A stretch of 39,432 nucleotides of DNA from Chloroflexota bacterium. Its GTDB lineage: Bacteria > Chloroflexota > Anaerolineae > UBA4142 > SHND01. Below are positions 22,200-30,808 of the stretch, piece by piece (within the stretch, counting starts at the first letter, position 1; the number at the start of each line of letters is the position of its first letter). The notes below the pieces were generated by a model. The model was not told where the DNA came from, searched no databases, and saw nothing but the letters and a program-made list of their open reading frames with translations. Made by a program: the position numbers and the translations under genes. The stretch lies in contig JACQWQ010000204.1 of the NCBI GenBank assembly GCA_016209205.1, positions 1 to 39,432 on the forward strand. Direction: 5' to 3'.

Positions 22200-24076
22200 T
22201 GAATATGCAGAAAAATTTCAAGCCCAATCTGAAAAAACCGGGCACGCTTCCTTTCCTCGGCGTGGACCCGCGTTACTTGAGTTATCTCGAACCCTATCGC
22301 GGCTTGCTGCTGATAACATTCCTCTTGATCTTGGCAGCAGCCGGACTTGATCTGGTCGCACCGTGGCCCCTCAAATTTATCGTAGACAATGTGCTCGGCA
22401 GCAAGCCGTACACGACAGCGGTAGGCGAATGGATTGGGGCAACCTTTGGTGATCCGCGACTCGAAACGGCGTTCCTTGGATTCGCGCTCATGGCGGTGAC
22501 TGTTCTGCAGGGCGCTGCCGCATTCAGTTACGAGTACTTTGCCGGTTTGATTCAGGAACGCGCGACGTTTCGTCTGCGCTCGGATGCCTTTGCACACGCG
22601 CAGCAGCTCTCGCTCCAGTTTTACGACGAATCGCGTTTGGGCGAAGTGACCAAGCGTGTGACCGACGACGCGGGACGGATGATGGCTGCGCTGGTGAGCA
22701 GTCTCGGCGAGATGCTGGTCAACGTCGTCAAGTTCGCAGGTTTTGCGCTGGTCATGCTGCTGCTCAATTGGCAGTTCTCGCTCATCGTCTTGGCGTATGT
22801 CCCGCTGTTATTGTTTTTCTTTAGCACCTTTCGCAAGAATATCCGCGCCACCGCCAAAGAAGCGCGCTCGCAAGACGGGCAGATGCTGGACCACGCGCTG
22901 CAAACGGTGGGCGCGATTCGCCTCGTGAAAGCATTTGGACGTGAGCCGTACGAGCAGGCGCGTTTTGATGAATACGGGCAGGAACGCATACGCCTCGGCT
23001 TGCGGGCGCGGCGTTGGGAAGCCTCCTTCAGTCCGGTGCTCGATGTCATTCAAGCGGCAGGCACTGCCGCCGTCATCTGGTTCGGGGTTTCATTGACTTT
23101 GAGCGGACAGCTGACGGTAGGCGAACTCTTGATCTTTCTCGCCTACTTGAACAGCATGTATCGCCCGCTGAAAAAATTTAGTCAATTGACGGGCGACCTG
23201 CAAAAAGCGGCTGCGGGAGGCGAACGTCTCGCCGCCTTGTTCGACACTGACGCGGGCATTGTGGAAGTACCGCACGCGCGCCGCCTCACGCGCGTGCGCG
23301 GCGAAATCGCGTTCGAGCGCGTTTGTTTTGCATATCCCAAGCACCCCGCTCAATTCGTCCTTAACAACTTTAATTTGCGAGTGCAGCCGGGACAGGTCGT
23401 CGCTCTGGTCGGCGCGACGGGCGCGGGCAAGTCCACCGTGCTCAATCTGCTCATGCGTTTCTATGATGTGAGTGGGGGGAGTATCAAACTCGACGGCGCG
23501 GATGTGCGCGATCTACGCCTTGCGGATTTGCGGCGTCAATTCGCGCTGGTGCCGCAAGAATCGGAATTGTTTGCGACCACGCTTCGCGACAACATCGGCT
23601 ATAGTCGTCCCGATGCGAGCGACGCAGAAATTCTTTACGCGGCGCGTGCGGCGAACGCCGACGAATTCATTCGCCGCCTGCCGTATGGGTACGCCACGGT
23701 GGTGGGCGAACGCGGCGCGACGCTTTCGGGCGGGCAGCGCCAACGCATCGCAATTGCGCGCGCAATTTTGCGCAACGCACCGATCCTGATTCTCGACGAA
23801 CCGACGGCGGCGCTCGACGCGGCGTCCGAAAAATTGGTGCTGAGTGCGATCGAGCGCCTGATCGAGCGTCACACCACCTTTATCATCGCGCACCGGCTCT
23901 CGACCATCCGCGCGGCAGACTTGATCGTGGTTTTGGAAAACGGATGCATCGTGGAGCAGGGACGCCACGCGGAATTGCTGGCGCGTGGAGGCGCCTACGC
24001 GCGATTGGTACATTTGCAACAGGGCAGCGCGCCCGAACGGGTGATCGTTCCATTTCCGCCGCGGCGCGCCGCGTAA
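22199..24076 (+). CDS. ABC exporter, fused transmembrane and ATPase domains
   Basis: This 625-residue half transporter is of the MsbA/lipid-exporter type. Six transmembrane helices fall in about residues 30-310, with the coupling-helix region QDGQMLDHALQTVGAIRLVKAFGRE. The ATPase domain has Walker A GATGAGKST (about 405-413), Q-loop VPQESELF, signature LSGGQRQR, Walker B ILILDEPTAALD and the switch His in IIAHRLST. ATG at 22199 overlaps the kinase stop; the in-frame TTG at 22169 is rejected. It should work as a homodimer and, as the last gene of the glycan operon, is the candidate exporter of its product. Confidence 0.94.
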   Translation: MNMQKNFKPNLKKPGTLPFLGVDPRYLSYLEPYRGLLLITFLLILAAAGLDLVAPWPLKFIVDNVLGSKPYTTAVGEWIGATFGDPRLETAFLGFALMAVTVLQGAAAFSYEYFAGLIQERATFRLRSDAFAHAQQLSLQFYDESRLGEVTKRVTDDAGRMMAALVSSLGEMLVNVVKFAGFALVMLLLNWQFSLIVLAYVPLLLFFFSTFRKNIRATAKEARSQDGQMLDHALQTVGAIRLVKAFGREPYEQARFDEYGQERIRLGLRARRWEASFSPVLDVIQAAGTAAVIWFGVSLTLSGQLTVGELLIFLAYLNSMYRPLKKFSQLTGDLQKAAAGGERLAALFDTDAGIVEVPHARRLTRVRGEIAFERVCFAYPKHPAQFVLNNFNLRVQPGQVVALVGATGAGKSTVLNLLMRFYDVSGGSIKLDGADVRDLRLADLRRQFALVPQESELFATTLRDNIGYSRPDASDAEILYAARAANADEFIRRLPYGYATVVGERGATLSGGQRQRIAIARAILRNAPILILDEPTAALDAASEKLVLSAIERLIERHTTFIIAHRLSTIRAADLIVVLENGCIVEQGRHAELLARGGAYARLVHLQQGSAPERVIVPFPPRRAA

Positions 24077-24098
24077 AATCCGTAATGGAGGTTGAACT

Positions 24099-24632
24099 AT
24101 GCGCACGTATCGCAACCAACTCGTGTTGATTTTGGTCACATTGCCCGCACTGCTGGTCACGGGCCTCAGTCTGTTCTTTTTGCTCACCAACACACAGCAG
24201 CCCGCTTCAGACCTGCACCCTGCGGAAGATTTCAATGCTTTGGGAATTGCCGCGCAAGCCCCGTCAAGGGGACCGGAAAAATTATTGCGCGCTGAGAGCG
24301 TGGTTCGCGTTGCGCCCGCGCGCGATCTAGCCATTTCCGAACACGCTCCGGCTTTTACGCTTCCGTCCCAGAAAATCTCGGCGCGAAAAGTTCCGACGCG
24401 CAGCGCGCCAACGCGCACACCTCCAAACACGCTAAACGGTCAAGCGCCACAACCACAGCCGTCCCTTACAGGAACCACACCACAAATCCCCGCGCAAATC
24501 ATGCCCGAGACGCCGCCGCAGGCATCGGGTGACGACCATTCCGGCAAAGAGCACAAGGACCAAGACCATTCGGGGCGTGGTCAAGATGACGAGCATGACG
24601 ATCATCACAAAGGGCATGGCGGTGATGATTAA
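24099..24632 (+). CDS. Membrane-anchored protein with His/Asp-rich tail
   Basis: This 177-residue protein starts at an ATG with GGAGG upstream. An uncleaved signal anchor or signal peptide covers about residues 7-30. A Pro/Thr/Gln-rich, probably disordered stretch (about 75-140) follows. The C-terminal ~35 residues hold about nine His and a dozen Asp/Glu (DDHSGKEHK, then HDDHHKGHGGDD), which could bind divalent metals such as nickel, zinc or copper. No enzymatic domain is seen. It follows the ABC exporter by 22 bases and could be co-transcribed. Function unknown. Confidence 0.75.
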   Translation: MRTYRNQLVLILVTLPALLVTGLSLFFLLTNTQQPASDLHPAEDFNALGIAAQAPSRGPEKLLRAESVVRVAPARDLAISEHAPAFTLPSQKISARKVPTRSAPTRTPPNTLNGQAPQPQPSLTGTTPQIPAQIMPETPPQASGDDHSGKEHKDQDHSGRGQDDEHDDHHKGHGGDD

Positions 24633-24661
24633 GCCAGTCGCACACCACGCGAAAAAAACCC

Positions 24662-24708
24662 GTTTTCAAAACCTGTGAGGTCTCCAAGACCTCACAGGTT
24701 TTGAAAAC
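24662..24708. terminator. 22-bp perfect hairpin between convergent genes
   Basis: Arms at 24662-24683 and 24687-24708 (starting GTTTTCAAAACCTGTGAGGT) are exact complements around CCA. It overlaps the last codons of the minus-strand methyltransferase gene. It may act as a bidirectional terminator, although it looks like a repeat element (CCTGTGAGGTCT type) and lacks a clean T tract after the stem. Confidence 0.7.
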
Positions 24709-25453
24709 GAACGGCAAGCAGCGTGGTGGGAAGGGGGTGCGCGTAATCGAGTTTCAGCTCGGTGAGGATTCGTTCGATTCCGGTTGGCGTTGCCGCTTGC
24801 ACACAGCCGCTGATCCGCAGCACGTTTGCGACGGGCACACGCGGCAAATTCAACGGTGGCGTTTCGATCACGCTCAAGCCGGACGACGCCAACCGTACGT
24901 CAAAGGCAACCCGAACCGCAGGGTTGAGTGAAGCGTACGCTTGCAGCGCACGCTCAGCCGGTTCCAGTGACGCGCCGGGGTGAAACCAAAAGCGCGGACA
25001 CAGCGCAAAAAAACTGCCGCCCCGCCGCAGCGTTCTGGCGAGAATGAGCGGCAAGCGCGCGAGGTCGGCATAGTACACGCCCAGATAACTCGCGATCAGA
25101 TCAAAGGAATCGTCCCACAGTTTGGCCAAAGTCGTCGCGCGATACGTGATGTTGCCGCGCCCGTTCGCCTTCCACGTACGCAGCGCGTCGCGCGGCTCGA
25201 TGTACGGATCGAGAGCGACGACGCGCGCGACGCGCTGCGCCAGCAACAGACTCTGCTCGCCCGCTCCACTGCCCACGTCCAACGCGCTCTCGTCGCCGCG
25301 CCAGACCAGCAAGCCGGACGTTTCGAGCGCGCGCAAAAATTGCTGGCGCTCGAGGAGTCGTCTCAAGCACATTCCCACGTTTGGGCGCATTGTATCCATG
25401 GACACCAAAGGCGTGGCGTTAAAGGGCATACCCGCTGCTAAAGTGTTGCGCAT
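24692..25453 (-). CDS. Class I SAM-dependent methyltransferase
   Basis: This ~253-residue protein has motif I LDVGSGAGEQSLLLAQ (about 58-73), motif II VVALDPYIEPRDALR, an ATTLAKLWDDSFDLIASYLGVYY segment and the post-motif LRRGGSFFALCPRFWFHPG. It is a generic small-molecule or glycan-type methyltransferase; the substrate is unknown. The start is uncertain: the ATG at 25453 is used, and an ATG at 25429 (MPFNATPL) is equally possible. The three R2 repeats begin directly upstream. The last four codons lie in the 22-bp hairpin. Confidence 0.85.
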   Translation of the reverse strand: MRNTLAAGMPFNATPLVSMDTMRPNVGMCLRRLLERQQFLRALETSGLLVWRGDESALDVGSGAGEQSLLLAQRVARVVALDPYIEPRDALRTWKANGRGNITYRATTLAKLWDDSFDLIASYLGVYYADLARLPLILARTLRRGGSFFALCPRFWFHPGASLEPAERALQAYASLNPAVRVAFDVRLASSGLSVIETPPLNLPRVPVANVLRISGCVQAATPTGIERILTELKLDYAHPLPTTLLAVRFQNL

Positions 25454-25457
25454 TTTC

Positions 25458-25685
25458 AAAATACCTCACCCCCAACCCCTCTCCTACAAAGCGAGGGGAG
25501 CAACGGATTTTCATCCTGACTCGAAAATACCTCACCCCCAACCCCTCTCCTACAAAGCGAGGGGAGCAACGGATTTTCATCCTGACTCGAAAATACCTCA
25601 CTCCCAGCCCCCCTTCCTTCACTGACCCTTCACTCCGTTCAGGGCTGCGGTTCAGGACAGGCACTACCAAGCGAGGGGAGCAACA
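25458..25685. repeat. Three tandem R2 repeats (66-bp period)
   Basis: Units start at 25458, 25524 and 25590. Units 1 and 2 are essentially identical (AAAATACCTCACCCCCAACC... GCGAGGGGAGCAACGGATTTTC). Unit 3 diverges and carries an extra module TTCACTCCGTTCAGG...ACAGGCACTAC, which also occurs inside ftsY at 13266-13374. No gene is present. Confidence 0.92.
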
Positions 25686-25687
25686 GC

Positions 25688-25739
25688 CAGACCTCCGATG
25701 GTTCATGCGATGAACTGCATCGCCAACATCGGAGGTCTG
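25688..25739. repeat. R5 palindrome
   Basis: Arms CAGACCTCCGATG (25688-25700) and CATCGGAGGTCTG (25727-25739). Its 3' half, from 25721 to 25736, is the exact complement of a segment upstream of ftsY (12857-12872). Confidence 0.85.
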
Positions 25740-25785
25740 CAGAAATCTGTCCAACCTTGCGTGAAGCTCGAGTTGCTCGACAGAA

Positions 25786-26274
25786 TTACCGCGCCAGTAC
25801 GACCAGATCCGCTGTCATCGAGGGCTGGTGTGCGCTACAGATGATTTTAAAAATCCCCGGCTTGTCGGCTTTGAAATTGACCTTGGTCAACTTGCCGCGC
25901 TGGACGGCAAAGTTCACATTGTATCCTTCAATCGTGGTCGGATGCTCTTTGCCGTTAATGCCGATGACCTCCAATGTGACATCGTCACCTTCGTTCACGA
26001 CGACGGTGCTTGAATCCCAGCGATAGGTCTCCACTACCCATGTTCCTTTATCGTCGGGTTTTACAAGTGCATACCCGCCGCCCTCTGGGAGCGCCTCACT
26101 GGGGAACGGCTCCTTTTCCACCGTCGTCGAGCCCTTCGGCTCGATTGCCGCCAGGGTAATCACGCGTTTGGCAGGTGGCTGCATCTTGGACGCGGAGGCC
26201 TGGCCGCACGCGACGATGACGCTCGTGAGCAGCACCAACACCAATACGCCCAAAATGAATCGCGAACTCTTCAT
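25786..26274 (-). CDS. Cupredoxin-domain lipoprotein
   Basis: This 162-residue protein has a lipoprotein signal peptide (hydrophobic residues 6-22, lipobox VIVAC with Cys23). A cupredoxin domain follows at about 65-160: VVNEGDDVTLEVIGINGKEH supplies a candidate His ligand, and the late CSAHQPSM supplies Cys, His and Met in the plastocyanin-type spacing. It is expected to bind a type 1 copper on the outer face of the membrane and carry electrons, or to act as a copper-binding module. An AGGAG precedes the ATG. It is divergent from the histidine kinase gene, with about 150 bases between. Confidence 0.87.
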   Translation of the reverse strand: MKSSRFILGVLVLVLLTSVIVACGQASASKMQPPAKRVITLAAIEPKGSTTVEKEPFPSEALPEGGGYALVKPDDKGTWVVETYRWDSSTVVVNEGDDVTLEVIGINGKEHPTTIEGYNVNFAVQRGKLTKVNFKADKPGIFKIICSAHQPSMTADLVVLAR

Positions 26275-26428
26275 TTGAAATCTCCTCTCTTGACGTTTGG
26301 CTGATTATCGCATCCCGCGCCGCGTGTGCCAACGGGCATCTGCCGTGAATCAGATACGACATTCTCCCCCAAAAATTCAGACAAATGTCCGATGTCTGAA
26401 ATCGCCCTCTGCGGTTATACTGTGGGGT

Positions 26429-27865
26429 ATGGAAATGCCCTTCAAGCTGCGCTTGCCTTGGCGGCTCCCCATCCCCGGCACGAGTCTGGCGCAACAGTTC
26501 ATGCTTGCCAGTTTTGTCATTCTCGTCGTGGGAATGCTCATAATTGGCGCGTGGACCGGCGCGCAAATCGAACGCGGCGTGATCAACCAGACCGGCAGTG
26601 TGACCGCGCTTTACGTAGATAGTTTCGTCGCGCCTCAACTGCAGAATCTGGCAAACGAGAAACGTCTGGACGCGGCGCATCAGCAGACACTCGATCAGAT
26701 GATGACCAGCACTCCTTTGGGGAAACGCATCGTTGCCTTCAAAGTCTGGTCGCCCGACGGTGAGATTTTATACAGCACCACGCCCGTGCTGATTGGGCGG
26801 CGTTTCCCCGTCGGCCTTGGCTTGCAGCGCGCACTGGCGGGACAGGTTGCCTCGCATATCAGTTTGCTGCAAGAACCGGAAAACACCGAGGAGCGACGCA
26901 ATTGGTCGCGCCTCCTCGAAACGTATGCCCCCGTACGTCTCGCCGGGACCGAGCAGATTATCGCCATTTCCGAGTTTTATCAGACTTTGGACAATCTCTC
27001 GTTCGAGATTGCTTTAGCGCAAGGCGCGAGCTGGATCGTCGTCGGCGTGTGCACGTTGTTGATGTATGTCTTGCTCGCCGGGATTGTCGGACGCGGGAGC
27101 CGGACGATCACGCGGCAGCAAAGCGAGTTGGAAGAAAAGGTCGTGGAGCTGCGGGCGCTGTTGGATCAAAACGCGCATTTGAACGAGCGCCTGCGCCGCG
27201 CCGGCGCACGCACGACCGCGCTGAACGAGCGCTATTTACGCCGCATCAGCGCAGACTTGCACGACGGTCCCGGGCAGGACGTCAGCTTTGCGATGCTGCG
27301 GCTGTATTCCATTGCCGATCGCTGCGCGCAATGCGCGGCGCCTGACAGCGAGGGGCGACCGCTCAGCGCGGATTTCAATGCGATACGGACTTCGCTGGCA
27401 AATGGTTTGACCGAATTGCGCGCCATTTCGACGGGCTTGCGGTTACCGGAATTGGACACGCTCTCGCCTGCCGAAACGGTTGAGCGCGCGGTGCGTGGTT
27501 ATGAAGGCATGACCGGACGGCACGTGCAGTTTGATTCGGATGTCCCATCCAACATGACATCTATACCGATCAAGATTGCGTTATATCGCCTGGTGCAGGA
27601 AGCGCTGGCAAATGGTTTCCGTCACGCCCCGGGTGCCGCACAGAGCGTGCGTCTGTGGCGCGAGGGGCACGAGCTTTGCCTTCAAGTCACCGACTCGGGT
27701 CCGGGCTTTGCCCCGGAAAATTTTCACGGCGACGACGGTCACTTGGGGGTCGCGGGGATGCGCGAACGCGTTTTGCTGTTGGGCGGCAGTTTCGAGGTTC
27801 TCTCACACCGCGATACGGGAACGTGTATTCGGGCGCGGGTACCGGAGCAATTGCCAGATGAGTGA
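26429..27865 (+). CDS. Two-component sensor histidine kinase (HisKA_3 type)
   Basis: This 478-residue membrane kinase has TM1 at about 25-45, an extracytoplasmic sensor of about 150 residues, TM2 at about 200-222 and a coiled coil (about 228-265). A HisKA_3 dimerisation domain with the phosphoacceptor His278 in DLHDGPGQD follows, then a HATPase_c domain with LVQEALANGFRHA (N box) and DSGPGFAP (G box). It resembles the NarX/LiaS/DesK group. Start: ATG at 26429 or 26435; the long frame from 26297 is rejected. A TATACT at 26416-26421 would put transcription start almost at the ATG. The stop overlaps the response regulator by eight bases. Confidence 0.92.
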   Translation: MEMPFKLRLPWRLPIPGTSLAQQFMLASFVILVVGMLIIGAWTGAQIERGVINQTGSVTALYVDSFVAPQLQNLANEKRLDAAHQQTLDQMMTSTPLGKRIVAFKVWSPDGEILYSTTPVLIGRRFPVGLGLQRALAGQVASHISLLQEPENTEERRNWSRLLETYAPVRLAGTEQIIAISEFYQTLDNLSFEIALAQGASWIVVGVCTLLMYVLLAGIVGRGSRTITRQQSELEEKVVELRALLDQNAHLNERLRRAGARTTALNERYLRRISADLHDGPGQDVSFAMLRLYSIADRCAQCAAPDSEGRPLSADFNAIRTSLANGLTELRAISTGLRLPELDTLSPAETVERAVRGYEGMTGRHVQFDSDVPSNMTSIPIKIALYRLVQEALANGFRHAPGAAQSVRLWREGHELCLQVTDSGPGFAPENFHGDDGHLGVAGMRERVLLLGGSFEVLSHRDTGTCIRARVPEQLPDE

Positions 27866-28505
27866 GACCATTCGGGTGGTGGTGGTGGACGACCATCCCA
27901 TGTTCCGCGACGGCGTAATTCACAGTCTGCGCGGCGATTCGGGGATCGAGGTCGTGGGCGAGGGCGCTAGCGCGGAAGAAGCATTGCAGCTCGCGCAGGA
28001 ACTTTTGCCGGACATTATTTTGCTCGATTTGACCATGCCCGGCGGTGGACTGAACGCGACGCGCGCGATTGCGACCTCTTGCCCCATCACAAAAATCATC
28101 GTGCTCACTGTTTCGGAGCACGAAGACGATCTGCTCGGCGCGCTCAAAGCGGGCGCGCGGGCGTACGTTCTGAAAGGGCTTGCGGGGAACGAACTCGCAG
28201 GACTGGTGCGGGCGGTGTACAATGGCGAAGTGTACATCGCGCCGCAGTTGGCGAACCGCGTGTTGGTGGAGATGACGCGCACGCCGCGCCCGGAGAATTC
28301 ATTGGAAGAGCTGACGGAACGCGAGCGCCAGATTTTAGAGTTGGTGGCGTCGGGCGCGACGAACCGCGAGATTGGGCTGCGCATCCATCTTGCCGAAAAA
28401 ACGGTGCGTCACTATATGACCAACGTACTTCAAAAATTACACGTGCGCAGTCGCGTCGAGGCAGCGCTGCTCGCGCAAAAGGCGGGGCTGGGCAGGGCGC
28501 AATAA
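27858..28505 (+). CDS. NarL/FixJ-family response regulator
   Basis: This 215-residue transcription regulator has a receiver domain with acidic pocket Asp11-Asp12, the phosphorylation site Asp57 in IILLDLTMPGG, and the conserved Lys near 107 in YVLKG. A LuxR-type helix-turn-helix follows at about 148-205 (LTERERQILELVASGATNREIG...KTVRHYMTNVLQKLHVRSR). It should be phosphorylated by the kinase encoded upstream, with which it overlaps by eight bases. Target genes are unknown; the divergent cupredoxin lipoprotein is the nearest candidate. Confidence 0.95.
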   Translation: MSETIRVVVVDDHPMFRDGVIHSLRGDSGIEVVGEGASAEEALQLAQELLPDIILLDLTMPGGGLNATRAIATSCPITKIIVLTVSEHEDDLLGALKAGARAYVLKGLAGNELAGLVRAVYNGEVYIAPQLANRVLVEMTRTPRPENSLEELTERERQILELVASGATNREIGLRIHLAEKTVRHYMTNVLQKLHVRSRVEAALLAQKAGLGRAQ

Positions 28506-28657
28506 TTCTTTTCGCTCCGCGTTGGTGTTGGTAAATGAGTTGTACTCATTGACCCGCGCGGGCGGAGTTTAACTCCTCATCGTTCGGGCACAGCAGTCCA
28601 ACCATGTGGTGAGCATAGTCGAACCATGCTGTGCCAACGAATCTAGCCAACGAATCT
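28506..28657. other. Intergenic with small palindromes
   Basis: No gene. Short inverted repeats are present (ATGAGT-TGT-ACTCAT near 28538; GGAGTT-TAACTCC near 28566) and a direct repeat CCAACGAATCTA near 28635-28657. Confidence 0.5.
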
Positions 28658-28688
28658 AAAAACTGCGGGCAGCTGCCCGCAGTTTTTT
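28658..28688 (+). terminator. Intrinsic terminator after the response regulator
   Basis: A near-perfect palindrome with arms AAAAACTGCGGGCAG and CTGCCCGCAGTTTTT, followed by TTAT. It can work in both directions. Confidence 0.88.
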
Positions 28689-29297
28689 ATTGCAGCGGTC
28701 GCGCAAACATGCGCCGGGTTTGGTTTCGAGGCGGGGATGATAGCGCAATGGGGAGAAAACAAATGACATCTCGAACGCCATTTCCTTTTTCCGTTTATCA
28801 ACGACGCTTGGTGGGGGTCTGTGCAACGCCAAAGAATGCGCCGCGCCCCCAAAAATGCGGACAAAATATTTGACTCCTTTTTTTGGCGAACCCAAACGTT
28901 ACCCAAGAAATTGGCAAATTTATTGTCAACTTGGCGGGCTGGTATTTTTGTCCGATAAAATAGGGTTGAAATCGCAATGCCGCATGGAAACGGGATGTGT
29001 TTTTCGGCTCTTTTGCCGCGCACATCATGCAAAATCCTGTCGGTGTTTTGTCAGCGTTTGTATGCTATCATTCCGGACGAATTGCGGTTTTGGTGTCATG
29101 GCTTGTTCGCTCACCAGCACGGTTGCGGGCTAGGGTAATCGTCAATTTTTAAGCGTGATTCACGCAATTTCTCGCTTGCTAATCCAACAAGTTATAGCAA
29201 GTTTTGCGGTATTGCCAATATTCATTCCGCAAATCCTTTTACCAAGGATTAGGTGCTGCAAGACGCTACCGCCTCGCAGCTTCACGGAAGGAGGAGC
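28689..29297. other. 600-bp gap, no gene recognised
   Basis: The stretch is lower in GC and has T and A runs. Open frames on both strands are short and unlike any family I know. No tRNA, riboswitch or transposase signature is visible. It marks the left border of the low-GC island. Confidence 0.4.
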
Positions 29298-30161
29298 ATG
29301 AGCAGAAAGTTCATGGAACGTACAAGACAATTGTTTTCCTGGTACACCCTACTCGGAATAGCAGTGTTATTGGCTATTGGTATTGGTGCGATGTGGATTG
29401 GGACAGATCTCTTATCTGCAAACAGAGAAGACTCATCCTCTTCGCCCCCACAGCAAACAGTGCCGGATTATATGTTAACCGATCCTTTATTGGCAGGAAA
29501 AGTGATCACTTGGACGGAATCCAAGTATTCCTTTCTGAAAAATGGGGCTGATCCTGCAAATGGTCAATCAGTGCGAGTTGAATCTTGGGTTAAGGTAGGA
29601 TCTGACGGTATTCCAACCAGAGCGCACATTTTGTCTCTCTTTGAAGACGGGGCATTTCACCAGGAGATTTTGGTAAGTCCAGACGCGACCACAATCATTT
29701 TTGGCAGTAATTATCCAGATGTTTCGTCTGGAGCCAAAACAGGTTGTCGGCAAAACTGGCCCGCCTACAGTCCTGAGATGCGCAAAAGTTTATTACCCTC
29801 ATTCATTGATGAGAAGAAACTGTCCCGTTTTGGGTTCGCACCTGCAGACCTGCCAACGCCAAACTATCCAAAATCCAGTTCCTTGGTTAATGCCAATCCC
29901 GAAAAAACACTTGAATCGGGCAAGACCGTTCGAGGATGGCAAATGCGTCAAACCAGTGACGGGATAACGAATATTGAAAAAGTACTAATAGGGGAACGCG
30001 GGCGCGTGTTGGCATTAGAGACAAATCGGACAGACAATACAGGTCAAGTCATTGCAGAGAATAAATCGGTATTCAGTTCGATCAGGATTTATATGACGAA
30101 GACAATTCCTGAAAAGGTCTTTAGTCTATCAGACCAAGCGCACGAGGTATGCCATGAATAA
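29298..30161 (+). CDS. Single-span membrane or secreted protein, unknown
   Basis: This 287-residue protein starts at an ATG after AAGGAGGAG. An N-terminal transmembrane helix or signal anchor lies at about 14-36 (WYTLLGIAVLLAIGIGAMWIG). The extracytoplasmic part has no motif I recognise. The composition is ordinary for a secreted protein and lower in GC codons than the flanking core genes. Its 3' end overlaps the next gene by eight bases, so the two are coupled and probably function together at the cell surface. Confidence 0.75.
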   Translation: MSRKFMERTRQLFSWYTLLGIAVLLAIGIGAMWIGTDLLSANREDSSSSPPQQTVPDYMLTDPLLAGKVITWTESKYSFLKNGADPANGQSVRVESWVKVGSDGIPTRAHILSLFEDGAFHQEILVSPDATTIIFGSNYPDVSSGAKTGCRQNWPAYSPEMRKSLLPSFIDEKKLSRFGFAPADLPTPNYPKSSSLVNANPEKTLESGKTVRGWQMRQTSDGITNIEKVLIGERGRVLALETNRTDNTGQVIAENKSVFSSIRIYMTKTIPEKVFSLSDQAHEVCHE

Positions 30162-30612
30162 GTTCCGCTTCATTGCTCTCTCCATTATGGTTGTTGGTTT
30201 CATGCTCGGCGATAATTTACCAGCAGAGGCAAGCCACCAAGGCTCTGGATATAGCTGTATAACGGTGGTATCAAATTATCCTGTGACAGGTGGAGTCCTT
30301 TCTGGTGATGTCTGCGCCAAATGGTTCCAATTCACATGGGCAGTCACAGGGCATACTTGGGCGCCAACCAGCTATATCATTTCTACATGGATTGGCGGGT
30401 ACGAGACCTGTGGAAGCACTTGGACTTTAACCCTCAATGCAGGGTATCGTGACTCGTATAATACTACCTATGGTCCTGGAAATAATGTCGGCGGTTTTTT
30501 TATGGACTGCGCTCAATGGCAACAACATCGCTATGCAGTCAGCGGCTCATTCAATAGAAAAAAGACATCTTCTTCAAGTTGGGAGGGTACAACTGGCACA
30601 GGGTATTATTGA
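30154..30612 (+). CDS. Small secreted protein, unknown
   Basis: This 152-residue protein has a signal peptide (about residues 1-27, ending AEASH). The mature part is rich in Trp, Tyr, Gly and Thr with five Cys (SGYSCITVV, GDVCAKWF, GYETCGSTWTL, FMDCAQWQQ). This suggests a disulfide-bonded beta-type domain on the cell surface or outside. I do not recognise the family. It overlaps the preceding gene by eight bases, and a strong terminator follows. Confidence 0.75.
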   Translation: MNKFRFIALSIMVVGFMLGDNLPAEASHQGSGYSCITVVSNYPVTGGVLSGDVCAKWFQFTWAVTGHTWAPTSYIISTWIGGYETCGSTWTLTLNAGYRDSYNTTYGPGNNVGGFFMDCAQWQQHRYAVSGSFNRKKTSSSSWEGTTGTGYY

Positions 30613-30615
30613 ATA

Positions 30616-30655
30616 AAACGAAGAGCGGGAGCACTTATGCTCCCGCTCTTCGTTT
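30616..30655 (+). terminator. Strong intrinsic terminator
   Basis: A 17-bp perfect stem (AAACGAAGAGCGGGAGC and complement) around ACTTAT, directly after the small secreted protein gene. The A and T ends make it usable from both strands. Confidence 0.88.
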
Positions 30656-30767
30656 CACCACCACACTCTCATTGAGCGTCATAGAATCCCCACATCCTTC
30701 CCGCTTGCATCGAACACGTGCAAACGCGCAAACGCAGGATCGCTCGCGTCGTACCAACCGACGAGGA
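30656..30767 (-). pseudogene. Remnant of a GT39-like C-terminus (copy 1)
   Basis: The minus strand encodes ILVGWYDASDPAFARLHV, then FDASGKDVG, and after a one-base deletion D-SMTLNESVVVK. This matches the end of the GT39-like protein coded at 33553-33712. It is frameshifted and has no upstream gene body. At its left edge it runs into the terminator; at its right edge it abuts a remnant of another gene. Confidence 0.8.
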
Positions 30768-30793
30768 TTTCGACTGGACCGTTCAATTTCCAT
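30768..30793 (+). pseudogene. Remnant 3' end of the secreted gene seen at 32182
   Basis: The plus strand reads FDWTVQFP and a stop (TGA 30791-30793), nearly identical to the last codons of the intact gene ending at 32871 (FDWTVEFP). The following CGGGAGGACGAG leader is also shared. This shows that the anchored-protein gene downstream was copied together with part of its upstream neighbour. Confidence 0.75.
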
Positions 30794-30808
30794 GAACGGG
30801 AGGACGAG

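Noticed and set aside
25458..25685. Regular 66-bp repeats that might be CRISPR or an iteron origin
   Set aside because: Whole 66-bp units are identical, without unique spacers, and the same modules occur inside ftsY and the GT39-like gene; no replication initiator gene is near.
27576..27857. Upstream extension of the response regulator frame
   Set aside because: It lies inside the kinase gene; the ATG at 27858 opens the receiver domain at its normal start.
28643..29032. Minus-strand frame of ~129 codons in the gap after the response regulator
   Set aside because: No ribosome binding site, no family resemblance, and it starts within a low-GC non-coding-looking stretch and runs through the terminator.
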